64,000 bases of DNA from Impatiens glandulifera (Eukaryota; Streptophyta; Magnoliopsida; Ericales; Balsaminaceae): NCBI RefSeq assembly GCF_907164915.1, contig NC_061862.1, positions 123,097,533 to 123,161,532 of the forward strand. Reading direction: 5' to 3'. How positions within the stretch are numbered: position 1 is the stretch's first letter; each line of letters begins with the position of its first letter. The position numbers were made by a program, and so were the translations under genes. Of the stretch, positions 1-10,865 are shown piece after piece. The notes under the pieces are model-generated. The model did no database searches and was not told where the DNA came from. It was given only the letters and a program-made list of their open reading frames with translations.

Positions 1-223
1 GGTCTCTTACGGTAGAGACGATGTAATTTCCCCTGATGCAAGCGCTTCGAAAGAAGGTCTTGACATCCTCTAAGAGAATGGGACCGGCTTCTTCGAGAAA
101 GGGTCGAAGACCGGTTGCAGTGAGTGAGTGAAACATGAACTCCTTTCCATGATTTCCGTCCCACTCTTCTATATATGAGTTGAAATCAACACTCAAGAAG
201 TTTCCCAAGGTTCGGCTCGGCAT
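1..223 (-). CDS. aORF-family protein, N-terminal part, cut by the window edge
   Basis: An open frame of 74 codons starts at ATG 223 and runs off the left edge with no stop. It begins MPSRTLGNFLSVDFNSY and later contains ATGLRPFLEEAGPILLEDVK and YIVSTVR. These align with the starts of the other three aORFs (538-1476, 11579-15146, 32962 onward): a short leader, a V/H-DF/HF-x-S motif, an (S/T)GL-x-x-(F/Y)L block and a block ending in V. Function is unknown. From memory, related proteins have been labelled putative plant transposon proteins. It lies 3' of another aORF in the same orientation, so element A either has two aORFs or abuts a related copy. Confidence 0.75.
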   Translation of the reverse strand, partial: MPSRTLGNFLSVDFNSYIEEWDGNHGKEFMFHSLTATGLRPFLEEAGPILLEDVKTFFRSACIRGNYIVSTVRD

Positions 224-537
224 GATTTCAATTTTACAGAGAGAGATAGAGTTCAAGAAATTTCAAGAGTATTTTGTGTGATGAGTTCAGTACAGGATGA
301 CTCTTTATATAGGGTCGGTCTTGGAGGGAAGATGTGAGCATTGATTATCAGTTTTGTTTTATTAGAAAAGGGAATCTTTATGTTTCCAAGGTTTATTGGG
401 ATGAGTCTGATTGCGGAGCCCGAGGTAGGTATTAGTTGAGAAGTAACCAAGTTGGTTGGATAGTAATTATTCAGGTGGTTGGGGGTTACTACATTAATTA
501 AATATTACTTTTCATTAATGCACCAACACAAAAGAGG
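224..537 (-). promoter_or_regulatory. TATA-containing leader upstream of the second aORF of element A
   Basis: Read on the minus strand this interval has a canonical TATATAAA at 304-311, about 80 bp before the ATG at 223, preceded by a GACCGACC stretch and followed by a pyrimidine-rich CTCTATCTCTCTCTG leader. The distances suit a plant core promoter with a 5' UTR of about 50 nt. This is inferred from motif and spacing. Stretches of accidental open frame here are not coding. Confidence 0.5.
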
Positions 538-1476
538 TTAATTAAAAGAGACCGAGAATAACATGGATAAAAACCGAAGAAGGTGCGTATAAAGCCGAAG
601 ATAACAAAGATAACACCGAAGAGAAACATGGTAAAAACCGAAGTGATCATAATGATGTTGGATAAAGATACACCCGGTACGTGCAGCAAAATGACCGGGT
701 GTAGGAAGGAGTGATTTAGTGTGCGTGGGAGTTGACGACACCGGTAGTGTTGTTACGGCGGTTCCTCCTTCTCCAGGCCCTCTCAAACCGCTCATAGAAG
801 AGTCGGTTATCTCTTTGGTCAGCACTTGGGCTTGGTTCAGACCTTCTCCGGGACAGGTCGGAACACCAAGCTCCACAAGAAGGCAGCTTAATTGGGGAAT
901 GAGGCCGACTGATCGGATGCCGACCATCCAGATGAGGACGTCAAACAGCACCCTGGACCAGTTCACCGGTGTGCCGGTGATTATAGCCGCCATCATGTTG
1001 AAGGTCGAGGTATAGTAGGTATTTGTCACATCTCTCCCGAAGATGCTCCTACCGATCACATCATTGAGAAGCTGATATTCAGCTCTCAAGTGTGATTTTG
1101 TACCGTGATCCTCAACCGGTTCGTCAGACCGGGCAAGAGTGAGAGAGACCTCGGCCTTTATGTTAGCCGGTACGTCGAGATCTGTCAACCCTTGCTTTGG
1201 CAGGCTAAAGCACCGCGCAAAGTCCTTCTCGGTGAAGTCGAAGATGATACCTCCCACCTTAGATTGGATGTGAGTTTCAAAGTGGGGGGTCCCCCTGAAT
1301 ACCCTTGCGTGATAGAAAAATTCTAGTATTGATTCATGATATATGGTGTGCTTGTCTTCCAGGAAGTACCGAAGACCGGTATCTTCCAGGGATTTGATCA
1401 TCTTATACACCTCATAGTGCTCTGTGCTTGAACAGGATTGAAAATCAACCTGAAGGATGTTGGGGAACTGAGACAT
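538..1476 (-). CDS. aORF-family protein of element A, C-terminally shortened
   Basis: This 312-codon frame lies 3' of pol in the same direction, the place where SIRE-type Copia elements carry an env-like ORF. Residues 1-230 match the other aORFs: ILQVDFQSC near the start, DTGLRYFLED, then EYQLLNDVIGRSI and PVNWSRVLFDVLIWMVG, which fits NW-S-x-L-F in copy C (33447 onward). The last ~80 residues look like out-of-frame or decayed sequence, since they are hydrophobic and Tyr-rich. The Ser-rich linker, coiled coil and Gly-Arg tail of copy B are missing, so the protein is shortened or frameshifted at about 785. No signal peptide or membrane segment is apparent in the conserved part, which argues against an envelope role. 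Function unknown. Confidence 0.7.
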   Translation of the reverse strand: MSQFPNILQVDFQSCSSTEHYEVYKMIKSLEDTGLRYFLEDKHTIYHESILEFFYHARVFRGTPHFETHIQSKVGGIIFDFTEKDFARCFSLPKQGLTDLDVPANIKAEVSLTLARSDEPVEDHGTKSHLRAEYQLLNDVIGRSIFGRDVTNTYYTSTFNMMAAIITGTPVNWSRVLFDVLIWMVGIRSVGLIPQLSCLLVELGVPTCPGEGLNQAQVLTKEITDSSMSGLRGPGEGGTAVTTLPVSSTPTHTKSLLPTPGHFAARTGCIFIQHHYDHFGFYHVSLRCYLCYLRLYTHLLRFLSMLFSVSFN

Positions 1477-1991
1477 TTTTGCCTTAGTGAGAGGATGATC
1501 TTTTGTCTTGTGAATGTTTTGGTGAGTGTTTGCTTCACTTAAAATACTAGTTTGGGGAATATCCTACTGTCTAGGTATTACATGTAATGATATCTATTAA
1601 CTGCAGGATAAAAGGTATTGCATGAAATAGGTATGTTTGCAGTATAGGGTGTTGGTCATAGACCTGGACTGTGAAAGATATCATCAAATCTTCACGTCTT
1701 TTTAGGTGCGACCATTTTACTTTGAAAAGGCAATGTTTCAGAACAGACATCTTTAAACACTGATAATTATTCCACTTCTGTTTGAAATTCAAATAATCTA
1801 AGATAGCCTGCTTCCGAACCGGTCAGCTATCAGTTGTTCATCCCGATGCGGTTATTTGGTGCATGCACCAAGTAGCCGGTCGGTTTACTCTATCTGATAA
1901 GCCGGGCGGTTCTTCCATAGGTACCTTGAAGATTTGAAGTCCAACAGTTTAGGAGGAACTACCGGTTTTATCTGTCCGAACCGGTTTCCCT
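1477..1991 (-). other. Spacer between pol and aORF of element A, rich in CCGGT words
   Basis: Noncoding. The pol-proximal half (about 1810-1991) contains repeated CCGGT/ACCGG words such as gaaccggtcagc, agccggtcggttt, actaccggtttta and cgaaccggtttcc. The same words are dense in the LTR at 8030-8326 and also occur often within gag and pol of A. No canonical TATA box is seen before the ATG at 1476. Confidence 0.6.
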
Positions 1992-4900
1992 TTAAGCATC
2001 CTTAGGAAGGATCTGACTAATGTCGGTTAAGCCGAGAGTAAGTCTGAATTGAGAGAACTTAGCTTCCTGTAGAGGCTTCGTGAAGATATCGGCTACTTGT
2101 TGGTCAGTCGATACGTATTCCAGCCGGATATGCTTCAGCGTGATATGTTCCCGGATGAAGTGGTGCCTTATGTCAATATGCTTGGTTCTGGAGTGGAGAA
2201 CTGGATTGTAAGTTATTGCTATGGCACTCGTGTTGTCACAAAAGATCGGGGACTCTTCGGCTGTGACACCGAAGTCCTTCAGCTGTTGTTGTATCCAAAG
2301 TAGTTGTGAACAGCAACTTCCTGCCGCCAGGTATTCAGCTTCTGCAGTAGATGTGGCCACCGATGTCTGTTTCTTGCTATGCCATGAAACAAGCCTGTCA
2401 CCTAGGAACTGACATGTTCCGCTGGTGCTTTTTTTGTCGATCTTACAGCCTGCATAGTCTGCATCCGAATAGCTCGTTAGATTAAAGGACGAGTCCTTTG
2501 GATACCACAGACCGACATCAGGTGTGCCCTTTAGATAATTCAGTATCCTCTTTGCGGCTGTGTAGTGGGATTGTTTTGGATTTGCTTGGAATATCCCACA
2601 TACGCCGACTGCAAACAGAATGTTCGGTCTACTCGCTGTCAAGTATAGGAGAGAGCCGATGATGCCCCGGTATGCGATCTGGTCTACCGATTGGCCCTCA
2701 TCATCCCTGTCCAATTTAATCGATGAGCTCATTGGAGTAGCCGCCGAGGAGCATGTGTCCATTCCAAACTTCTTTAGAAGCTCCTTGGTGTACTTAGGTT
2801 GGCTAATGAATGTTCCTTCTTTGAGTTGCTTAACCTGAAGACCTAGGAAGAAGCTTAATTCTCCCATCATACTCATTTCAAATTTGTCAGTCATCATTTT
2901 TGAAAATTTATCACATAGCTTAGAATCGGTTGAACCGAAAATGATATCATCTACATAGATTTGAACAAGTAGTATATGTTCCTTCTTTTCAAATTTAAAC
3001 AACGTTTTATCCACCGAACCGATGGTGAAATCATGTTGTAACAGAAATGCGGTTAGTGTATCATACCAGGCTCTAGGTGCTTGCTTTAGACCGTATAAAG
3101 ATTTATTTAACCGGTATACATGGTTTGGAAATGCAGCGCTTTTGAAACCGGGTGGTTGTTCAACATACACCTCTTCACGTAGGTCACCATTCAAAAATGC
3201 ACTTTTAACATCCATTTGAAAAACCTTAAAGTTTTTGAAAGCAGCAAAGGCTAGAAAAATTCTAATTGCTTCAATCCTAGCTATAGGGGCAAATGATTCT
3301 TCAAAATCAATGCCTTCTTCCTGTTTGTAACCTTGAGCCACTAATCTGGCTTTGTTCCTTGTGACCAAACCGTCCTCATTGAGTTTGTTTCTAAATACCC
3401 ATCTTGTTCCTATGACCGATTGATCTTTCGGTCTAGGGACTAGGTACCAGACTTTACTACTCTCGAACTGGTTTAGCTCTTCTTGCATTCCCAAGATCCA
3501 ATCCGGATCTGACAATGCTTCATCTATTCTTTTCGGCTCAATCTGGGATATAAACGCGGAATTGAAGTATTCCTCCAGAACTTGACGCCTAGTTCGAACA
3601 GGTTCTGAAGGGTCACCTATAATTTGCTTAGGAGGATGTTTAGTGTTTCTTCTGAGGTTTAGTGCAGGGATGTCTACCAAATTACCGTTTACTTGATCAA
3701 GGCTAGACATATCGGTAGGCCGAACAGGATTGTCAGACCGACCGACTTCCTCGGATTGGACCGAAGTGTCAGCTTCCTGTTGTGGGACAGCTTGATCCGG
3801 TTGGGTTTCAATGTTACCCATTTGGTCATAGACAAACCGCCTGAAGACCGGAGTCTCATCTTCACTATCAGAGTGGATATTGTTGTTTTCCAATCTGTTG
3901 TGTAGATCAAAGCATGATGCAGTATTACTTTCAACCGATTCATCGAAAACAACGTGAGGTGTTTCCTCCATGGTTGAAGTTCTATTATTATACACTCTGT
4001 ATGCTTTACTCACTGCTGAGTAACCTAGCATGATCCCGGTTTCGGTTTTTGCATCAAAAACAGAGAGTTGGTTTTTGCCATTTATATGTATATAGCATTT
4101 ACAGCCGAAAATCTTGAGGTACTTAAGTTTGGGAACTCTGTTAAAATAAACTTCATACGGTGTTTTATTGTGAAACTTGTTTATTAAAGACCGGTTTTGT
4201 GTATAACATGCAGTGTTGATAGCCTCAGCCCAAAATTTCTGAGCAATGCCGGAATCGGCTATCATGGACCGTGCGACTTCCTTGAGAGTCCGGTTTCTTG
4301 TCTCGGCCAGGCCATTTTGTTGAGGAGTCCTAGCACTAGACAACTCGTGTCTAATGTCGGATTCATCAAGATATGCGGTTAATGTACTATTGGTAAATTC
4401 GGTACCTCGATCACTTCGAATGCTATTAATGCGAGTTGATTTTTCATTTTGCAAACGTTTAAGAAGTGTAATCAGGTTTGATGCGGTTTCTCGTTTAGAT
4501 GGTAGAAATATTACCCATGTAAATCTAGAATAATCATCAATAACTACCATGGTGTAAAGCATACCTCCTATGCTAACGACCTGAATCGGTCCAAATAAGT
4601 CCATATGAAGAAGATCTAAGCATCGGCTAGATTGGATATTTCCTTTACTCTTAAAGGTTGACCTAGTTTGTTTACCCATTTGACATGCTGAGCAGACCTT
4701 ATCCTGATTAAATACTATATCAGGAATACCTTCAACTAGCTTTTTACCGCGAATGTAGTTTAAAGTTTTCATGTTCAGATGGTTTAGTCTCTTATGCCAT
4801 AACCAGGTTTGATCAGTCTTAGCTATCATGCATATAGGATGTTCTACTTTAGTTTTCCAGTCTACCTTGTAAATATTACCTAACCTATTTCCGGTTAGCA

Positions 4901-5267
4901 ATACGATACCTTGAGAGTTCTTAACTAAGCATGCATGTTTAAGAAAATCTACCGTGTATCCAGCATCACACATCTGACTAATGCTAAGTAGGTTAAAACG
5001 TAGGTTTTCAACTAAAAGTACATTATCAATAGTTAGGTTACCATGGACAATCTTACCCTTGCCCACAGTTCTACCTTTAGAGTTATCACCGAAGGTGATT
5101 AGAGCACCGGTTTCTATTCTAATGTCGGTTAGCAAATTGTTATTTCCGGTCATGTGCCTGGAGCAGCCGCTATCCAAGAACCATTCAGAGTTTCCTAGCC
5201 GTTTCTTTAGATCCTGCAAAATGTACATATTTACAACTATTTGGTACCCACATTTACTTGGGTCCAC
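1992..5267 (-). CDS. pol: Copia pol polyprotein: protease, integrase, reverse transcriptase, RNase H
   Basis: 1091 codons, uninterrupted. In order: aspartic protease with LDSG at residues 31-34; gag-pre-integrase zinc motif (H-x-H near 158-163, C192-x2-C195); integrase catalytic D223, D286 and E322, a DD35E spacing; RT core with [11 protein letters not shown] near 684-694 and YVDD at 771-774; RNase H with [23 protein letters not shown] and CDNTSAI. The listed start is a GTG (5267) and is not a real initiation site. pol lies in the +1 frame relative to the upstream gag/linker frame and overlaps its stop at 5254-5256, so expression probably needs a +1 frameshift. All catalytic residues I can check are present. 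Confidence 0.95.
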   Translation of the reverse strand: MDPSKCGYQIVVNMYILQDLKKRLGNSEWFLDSGCSRHMTGNNNLLTDIRIETGALITFGDNSKGRTVGKGKIVHGNLTIDNVLLVENLRFNLLSISQMCDAGYTVDFLKHACLVKNSQGIVLLTGNRLGNIYKVDWKTKVEHPICMIAKTDQTWLWHKRLNHLNMKTLNYIRGKKLVEGIPDIVFNQDKVCSACQMGKQTRSTFKSKGNIQSSRCLDLLHMDLFGPIQVVSIGGMLYTMVVIDDYSRFTWVIFLPSKRETASNLITLLKRLQNEKSTRINSIRSDRGTEFTNSTLTAYLDESDIRHELSSARTPQQNGLAETRNRTLKEVARSMIADSGIAQKFWAEAINTACYTQNRSLINKFHNKTPYEVYFNRVPKLKYLKIFGCKCYIHINGKNQLSVFDAKTETGIMLGYSAVSKAYRVYNNRTSTMEETPHVVFDESVESNTASCFDLHNRLENNNIHSDSEDETPVFRRFVYDQMGNIETQPDQAVPQQEADTSVQSEEVGRSDNPVRPTDMSSLDQVNGNLVDIPALNLRRNTKHPPKQIIGDPSEPVRTRRQVLEEYFNSAFISQIEPKRIDEALSDPDWILGMQEELNQFESSKVWYLVPRPKDQSVIGTRWVFRNKLNEDGLVTRNKARLVAQGYKQEEGIDFEESFAPIARIEAIRIFLAFAAFKNFKVFQMDVKSAFLNGDLREEVYVEQPPGFKSAAFPNHVYRLNKSLYGLKQAPRAWYDTLTAFLLQHDFTIGSVDKTLFKFEKKEHILLVQIYVDDIIFGSTDSKLCDKFSKMMTDKFEMSMMGELSFFLGLQVKQLKEGTFISQPKYTKELLKKFGMDTCSSAATPMSSSIKLDRDDEGQSVDQIAYRGIIGSLLYLTASRPNILFAVGVCGIFQANPKQSHYTAAKRILNYLKGTPDVGLWYPKDSSFNLTSYSDADYAGCKIDKKSTSGTCQFLGDRLVSWHSKKQTSVATSTAEAEYLAAGSCCSQLLWIQQQLKDFGVTAEESPIFCDNTSAIAITYNPVLHSRTKHIDIRHHFIREHITLKHIRLEYVSTDQQVADIFTKPLQEAKFSQFRLTLGLTDISQILPKDA

Positions 5268-5550
5268 ATGCGATTAGTCCCTTGGGTATCCAAACCTTGA
5301 TAAACCGGACAGTCTTCTTTGCTAGGGTTTTAACCGTCCTGTTGACACTCGGTCTCGGTTTTTCTACATAGGTCTTAAATGGTGGTGATCTTCGGTTTGG
5401 TGATCTTTGGTTTAACCTATGCGGTTCAGGATTGGCTTTCATATATTTGAGAATTTCGGCTTTTCTTTTTACGGGATCAAGCCACTTTTCAGAGTCGGTT
5501 GGACCAACATAGTCGTATTTTAGCTTTTCTTCCCTATAGTATGCGGTCAA
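5254..5550 (-). CDS. gag C-terminal/linker ORF, frame shared with gag, overlapping pol
   Basis: This 98-codon frame is in the same reading frame as gag (5566-7002) and is separated from it only by a TAG at 5566-5568. It is basic and Pro/Arg-rich and ends in [11 protein letters not shown] followed by TAA. The matching IPKGLI-x-x-GP-x-stop occurs in elements B (TGA, 10593-10595) and C (TAA, 31155-31157). pol starts in the +1 frame within this overlap. It is best read as the distal end of gag. Confidence 0.7.
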   Translation of the reverse strand: MTAYYREEKLKYDYVGPTDSEKWLDPVKRKAEILKYMKANPEPHRLNQRSPNRRSPPFKTYVEKPRPSVNRTVKTLAKKTVRFIKVWIPKGLIACGPK

Positions 5551-5565
5551 CTCTTCTTCAGCGGT

Positions 5566-7002
5566 CTAGGAGCTTTTAAGGAATCTTATAAGGGGAACTT
5601 CTGTGTATCCTAGACCGAACTTGCAACGGGGATGTCTGTAATGACTACACATTTTCTTTACTATATCACTAGATCTCTTATATGCAGCCATCTTATATTG
5701 GAGTCGGGCATTTTCTTCCTCGGTTAGTTCTCTAGCCGGTTCACTGGATTGTTCGGTCTTAGGATCTAACTCGGTTTCTAAAGTATGGGTATCATCAGGT
5801 TTTACGACCTCCAGTTCGGTTATAATGGGTACCTCTGGTTCTGTCGGAATGAGTATTATAGGATCGGTTCTAATGTTGAGGTGCTTAGGCAGCATGGCTA
5901 GTAAGTTCCTATATTCTTCTACCATGTCATTCAATGCATTGTATAGTTCATCTTTAGTAAATTCATCACAAGGGGAGTCAAATACCTGTTCCTCATTTGC
6001 CATGAGGCATGTGAGTTCATCATCACTGTCACTGTGAGCCCATAAGCTTCCTACATCATCGGCTATCAGTGCTTTCGGTACCTCACTTCCTTCACCGGTT
6101 TGTTGATAATTGTTTCGGTTATCTTGATTATCCGGTTTCCGGGTATCCCTCCTTGGTTTCCTGCATTCCCACTTAAAATGACCCAAACAATTACAATTAT
6201 AACATCTTACATTGGATTTATCGCCGTAGTTATAGTTTGTTGGTTGGCTCCTTTTCATGAACCTTCCAAACTTTTGTGCAAGCATTGCCATGGCATCCTC
6301 GGTGAACTGTTCGGCGGTTCTGATCGGTGCTGGTGCAGGAGCAACCGGTTCTATGGGTGTGATCATTGCTCTGGTTGAGGTTGAGGCTGAAACCTCTTCT
6401 TCAGTTCTAGATCTCATTTCAAACTCATATGCCTTAAGATCTTCGAATACATCGTGTAGCTTCATCTTGTTTAGGCAGTTTGATTCTCTCATCACCATTG
6501 TCTTTATGTCCCATGCACTTGGAAGAGATCTTAAAGCTTTCATGATGACCTCCTTGTTATCATACCTCTTTCCAAGTGTGGCTAGCTCATCTAACACGCC
6601 AGTGAACCGGTCACTATACTCTTTCATAGTTTCTCCCGGTTTCATCTTGATGCTTTCAAACTTCTGTGTAGCCACCATTATCTTGTTCTCCTTTGTTCTT
6701 TCATTTCCCTCAAAGATCTGGATAACCGTGTCCCATGGCTCCTTTGCGGTTTTGCAATCTCTGATCTTGCAGTATGTGTTTCTGTCCACACTGTTGGAGA
6801 TCCGGTTTCTAGCATGGTTATCCAGGTTGTTTCTCCTTCTATCTTCAGCTGTCCATTCCTTTCTGTCCTTATCAATGATTATCGGTCCTTCGGCCAGAAT
6901 GAACTCCATTTCATCATCCAAAGTGATTAGGTGTAGGTGCATGCGTGCCTTCCAGTTGGCAAAGTCATCACCTTCTAGCATTGGAGGCCTATCCTGAAAC
7001 AT
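5566..7002 (-). CDS. gag: Copia gag (capsid/nucleocapsid) of element A
   Basis: 478 codons, starting about 25 bp after the primer site. It has the usual plant Copia gag layout: an N-terminal FANWKARMHLHL segment, the capsid helices with WDTVIQIFEGNERTKENKI, MKPGETMKEYSDRF and MRSLP-type blocks, and a CCHC zinc knuckle (CYNCNCLGHFKWEC) in the middle. The acidic tail contains the conserved block ELYNALNDMVEEYRNLL, shared with B (about 9890-9960) and C (30461 onward). The frame ends in TAG at 5566-5568 but continues open afterwards, so the amber codon may be either a late mutation or a readthrough point. Confidence 0.92.
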   Translation of the reverse strand: MFQDRPPMLEGDDFANWKARMHLHLITLDDEMEFILAEGPIIIDKDRKEWTAEDRRRNNLDNHARNRISNSVDRNTYCKIRDCKTAKEPWDTVIQIFEGNERTKENKIMVATQKFESIKMKPGETMKEYSDRFTGVLDELATLGKRYDNKEVIMKALRSLPSAWDIKTMVMRESNCLNKMKLHDVFEDLKAYEFEMRSRTEEEVSASTSTRAMITPIEPVAPAPAPIRTAEQFTEDAMAMLAQKFGRFMKRSQPTNYNYGDKSNVRCYNCNCLGHFKWECRKPRRDTRKPDNQDNRNNYQQTGEGSEVPKALIADDVGSLWAHSDSDDELTCLMANEEQVFDSPCDEFTKDELYNALNDMVEEYRNLLAMLPKHLNIRTDPIILIPTEPEVPIITELEVVKPDDTHTLETELDPKTEQSSEPARELTEEENARLQYKMAAYKRSSDIVKKMCSHYRHPRCKFGLGYTEVPLIRFLKSS

Positions 7003-7027
7003 GCTTGCTTGAGTATTGAAACTAACT

Positions 7028-7039
7028 GCTCTGATACCA
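7028..7039 (-). other. Primer-binding site of element A (initiator met-tRNA type)
   Basis: On the minus strand TGGTATCAGAGC lies two bases after the LTR end (taaca|at). This is the standard complement to the 3' end of plant initiator tRNA-Met used by most Copia elements. Confidence 0.9.
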
Positions 7040-7041
7040 AT

Positions 7042-8326
7042 TGTTAGGATCTAGGTAGCCGCTGGAGGACCGGGGCTGGACCGGTTAGCGGTTCTCACTC
7101 GAAGGGTGATGGTTAATCCGGTTAGAGATTAACACCGGGGTTTCAATACTACACAACCTATCACAAACCCTTGAACTAGGTTCAAGTGCGGAAGAGGTTT
7201 GCTTTCAGGTTGAAGCAGCACACTTGTATAATAGGTAGAACCGATTTCGGATGATGAAGGTTACAGAAAATGATGGGTCGGTTTCGGTGATTCGGCTTTT
7301 AGTGAAGTTAGGTCGGTTATAGCGGTACGGGTCGGTTAAATAATGGAACCGGCAGAAAGTAAATGACAAAAGCGATTTTATGGATGTTCGGAGATAAAAC
7401 TCCTACGTCACCCCTTCCTCTCGAAACCGCGAGAAGGATATTCACTAAGGAATACAAATACAATCCGATCGAGACTTATTTCCTGCTCGATAACACTCTT
7501 AAAATTTATACCAGAATTGTAAAATACACACACTAGCACTCAGGCTTTCTCTAGAGATAGAACGCACTATTTTCACTTGTAGATTAAATGCTCTTAGAAT
7601 TTCTCACTTGTCCCGTTGTGTGTCACATTTACTCTTCTTCAACTGCCCCTTTTATAGGTGAAATATGCCAACGGTCATATTGCACTACCTTGAATCTGAT
7701 TGGCTGAGCAGGGGTGCAAAGGTTCAGTGATTCAGTGATTCAGAGCCTGCGGCCATCTTTTTCAGACCTGACGGTCAACCTAAGACCTGGCAGTCTGTTC
7801 TTCCGGTGTGTAAGACAAACCTGCTAGGTTTGTCTTTTACTCAATGTAGACACTGTCTGTTAGACAGTTGTCTGTACTTGGAAGATCTCCTTTCTGACTT
7901 ATCCCGAAGTGGAAAGATCATGTAGGACTGTCTTCTGCAGCCTGCAGACTTTCCTCAGACTTGTATTGATATGGAAGTGTTTAGTCTGTTCCTTTGGTAT
8001 CATTCTCAACAGATACCCAAATTGTCTTCTTGTACTGGTCGATCATTCGACTTAACCGGATGGCTTCCGGTACGAGTGATGTGACTGGACTTCTTCCGGT
8101 TATTCCTTTGCCTTGTGGCTGGTCGGCTGTCTGATGTTTCCGGTTTTAAGCTTTGGCCGATCCTTTCTTTGTGCGGTTATATTCCAAGTGTTCCTGGTCG
8201 TTTTAATGACTTGACCGGCTAGTTTTCTTTAGCCGGTTCTTTTGTTTGTCTGGTCCGGTTCCTTGTTCCTGCATGGAAGATTTATTTAAGTTAGGTTTAT
8301 GTGAACCGGTCTAATTTTATCTAACA
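7042..8326 (-). repeat. 5' LTR of element A (1285 bp, TG...CA)
   Basis: In its own orientation the LTR begins TGTTAGATAAAATTAG (from 8326) and ends CCTAACA (7042), next to the primer site. A TATA box, CTATAAAAGGGG, lies at about 7647-7659 and probably marks the U3/R border. U3, and especially 8040-8326, is crowded with CCGGTT/AACCGG words. The 3' LTR is outside the window, so no LTR divergence can be read. Confidence 0.9.
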
Positions 8327-8752
8327 CTAATTTACTGTGTGTTAATCAAGAGAGTTAGAATTAAAACATCGTTTTAGCTGAGTGATATTCATCATATTAT
8401 AAGTTGAACAGAGTCTGTTCTGTTCAACAGTGAACTATTCGTGCAAACTGTATTTGATTCAAAGAATAGTGAATACTTTCGGTGGTTGGAAGAAGGGGTG
8501 GCGTAGGAGAGTTTGCTCTGAACATCCATAAACAAACTGCTGTGTTGTTCATTTCTGTCATCTTCTCATTCTTGATCTTAAGCTTCAAACCTAAGTAAAC
8601 ATTTCCGCACTTGATTCTATTTCAAGTGCTTACAAGGGTTTGCGTAGAATAGGAAGTGAATTAAATCCCTAACAAGATTTCTTTCAAACCGTTTTTCATA
8701 AGCCTTCATCAATCACCATACCCCGTCTCTATTGATAAAGCCGATCCTATCA
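8327..8752 (+). repeat. 3' part of the 5' LTR of element B
   Basis: It matches 16571-17000 closely (shared: ttactgtgtgttaatca near the start, gaagaaggggtg, cataagccttcatcaatc, gatcctatca at the end). It begins exactly at the right edge of element A, which split the LTR. Confidence 0.9.
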
Positions 8753-8754
8753 AT

Positions 8755-8765
8755 TGGTATCAGAG
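8755..8765 (+). other. Primer-binding site of element B
   Basis: TGGTATCAGAG two bases after the LTR end (tatca|at), the same geometry as in element A. It then continues ttctg instead of the usual c, so 11 bases match the met-tRNA end. Confidence 0.85.
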
Positions 8766-8797
8766 TTCTGTTTCTATTCTCAAGCTTTTCCTGAAGA

Positions 8798-9976
8798 ATG
8801 ACAACCATAACCAAAGATGCCAGTGAAACTTCTATCCCAACCTTCTCTCGAGAAAACTACATAGTATGGAAGAAAAGAGTTCGTGCTCATCTCTCTTCTC
8901 TTCATGACGACATGTGGAGTGTTATCACAGATGGTCCTATCAAGATCGACAAGGAGAAATCCGAATGGACCAGTGAAGAAAAGAGGAAGAACAACCTCAA
9001 CAACATGGCTCTTGATGTTCAGCATAGATCCCTCGATGATAGTATGTTCAACTACATTATCGAATGCAATACTGCTAATGAGGTCTGGGACAGAATCACC
9101 CAACTGTGTGAGGGCAACGAGCAAACCAAGGAAAAAAAGATCATGATTGCCACTCAACAGTTTGACAGTTTCAAGATGCGCCCTGGTGAAACAATGAACG
9201 AGTTCGACACCAGATTCAGCAAGATTGTCTCCTCCTTATCTATCCTAGGCAAGACCTATAGCAATAGGGAGCTTTCTATTAAGGTCATGCGTGCTCTTCC
9301 GAGGGAATGTGACATAAAGACGATGACTATGAGGGAATCCAAAGATCTCAACAAGATCTCTCTTTTTGACCTGTTTGCTGATCTCAAGGCCTATGAGTTC
9401 GAGCTGAACTGTAGGATTGAAGAAGATCAATACACATCCATTATCATTGCCAAAGCTCTGGTGACTGCTGAAGAGCCACCTGTAGCTACTAATGTGAAGA
9501 TGGCGGCACAGCAACTGAGCAGCGATGTCATGTCTCTCTTCGTGAAGAAGTTTGGAGACTTCATGAAGAAGAGCAACCCTAACTCAAGCTCTTCAAATTC
9601 CAATGATAATAAGAAATCAAAGGCTAATGTTAAATGTTATAACTATGGTATTGCAGATCATTACCAATCGGAGTGCAGGAAACCTAAGCGTTAAGATAAG
9701 AAGGATGATGAAAAGGAGCTTAAGGCTCTTATGGAAGGAGATGGAAAGAACAAACGAAGCATCTGTGATTCCTACTTCTCATACAGTGATAGTGATGACG
9801 AAGAAGTGGCTTGCTTCATGGCAAGAGAAGATGAAGAACAAACTCAGGAAACTGAGGTATTTGACTTCTCTTCTGAAATATTTTCAAGGGAACAACTGGT
9901 AGCTGCACTAAATGACATGGTCATTGAGTACAGAAAGCTAGTAGAATCCCTAAATGAAACTAAATCATCATTTTAA
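8798..9976 (+). pseudogene. gag: gag of element B, one in-frame stop and damaged zinc knuckle
   Basis: From ATG 8798 the frame is open for 298 codons to TAA 9692-9694 and then open again in the same frame to 9976. The homology to gag of A is clear: YIVWKKRVRAHLSSLHDDMW, WDRITQLCEGNEQTKEKKI, MRPGETMNEFDTRFSKI and the tail LVAALNDMVIEYRKLVESL. The zinc knuckle reads CYNYGIADHYQSEC, so its second Cys has become Tyr. The protein is therefore unlikely to package RNA normally. Transcription would start in the LTR. I rate it a decayed copy. Confidence 0.85.
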
Positions 9977-10630
9977 GTATCTCAACCGATTTTACCTCAA
10001 ACTCTTGAATCAAATGTTTTTGAAAAGAGAGTTGTAGAGATCTCATCTGAGAATGAAATGCTCAAAGAATGGATTCAAACTATTTCAGCTGAAAACAAGA
10101 GGTTAAACTATATTGTCAGTGCATGACAAGGTTTGAAGAAGCTGTCAAATATCAGATCAGCATGTTAAGACTTGCTGGATCTAGATCCGGTCTAGGATTT
10201 GATGGCAATGACCCTAACCTGTCCTGCAAAAAGTCAATCTCAACAAATGACAAGCTTAAGCCAATAAGTTTTGTTAAAGGGAGTATGACTGATAGTGAAT
10301 CTAATCCATTTGTGAAGAAATAGCTTTTAAGAATGAAATTATTTATGTTTCGCCGACTGTTAGCTAACTGAAGAATAAATTAGAAGAAGCTAGCAAGTCT
10401 GGCAATCTAAAACCTGACTCAAAGTCAAGGAGTTTTAATAGAAAATCGTCTTCAAAAGTTAATGTATTAGTGGCTGGCAGAAAGTCGTCTGCTAAGTCAA
10501 AATCATACGCATTAATCACAACGCAACATGGGAAATCCATTAGAATATGTCAAATATGGATTCCTAAGGGACTAATTGATCGAGGACCCAATTGAATATG
10601 GGTACAAAGTTTGTAAATAGTTTCTTATGT
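9977..10630 (+). pseudogene. Distal gag and gag-pol junction remnant of element B
   Basis: Broken frames continue the gag tail: EISSENEMLKEWIQTISAEN (coiled-coil-like) near 10040-10100, then Lys/Ser-rich text, then ICQIWIPKGLIDRGPN and TGA at 10593-10595. The +1 frame across that stop reads DPIEYGYKVCK, parallel to the pol start in A and C, but ends at once. pol sequence is lost after this point. Confidence 0.7.
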
Positions 10631-10865
10631 AGGTGATGCATGAGGACTGTAGAAGGAAGCATGGAGAATACTCTTTTGAGTATACATTTCAGAGGATCAA
10701 CAATGGTTGTTGCCATTCCAGAAGAATAAATGTTTTTCTATGTTTTTGTATTAAAATACTTTTGGTCCGAATGATCTCAAAATATTTGGTTACTCATTTT
10801 TGTACATGCACAAAATGAGAGGGAAAAATTAATTTGAAAGTAAAGATACTCTCAAACAAATGGTC

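Larger units (their letters stand above)
1..8326 (-). mobile_element. Copia-type LTR retrotransposon A, nearly intact, left end outside window
   Basis: On the minus strand the order is LTR (7042-8326), met-tRNA primer site, gag, linker ORF, pol (protease, integrase, RT, RNase H in Copia order), spacer, aORF. The 3' LTR is not in the window. The right LTR edge abuts sequence that matches the 3' part of element B's LTR, so A inserted into B's 5' LTR and is the younger of the two. The five bases after A (8327-8331, ctaat) should be its target duplication; the partner copy lies outside the window. pol is open for 1091 codons, so this is the best-preserved Copia element here. Confidence 0.93.

Noticed and set aside
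6257..6997. 246-codon plus-strand frame
   Set aside because: Opposite-strand shadow of the element A gag, which has clear domain matches.
10633..10818. 61-codon frame after the gag-pol junction of B
   Set aside because: No similarity to pol or other proteins; composition like noncoding spacer.
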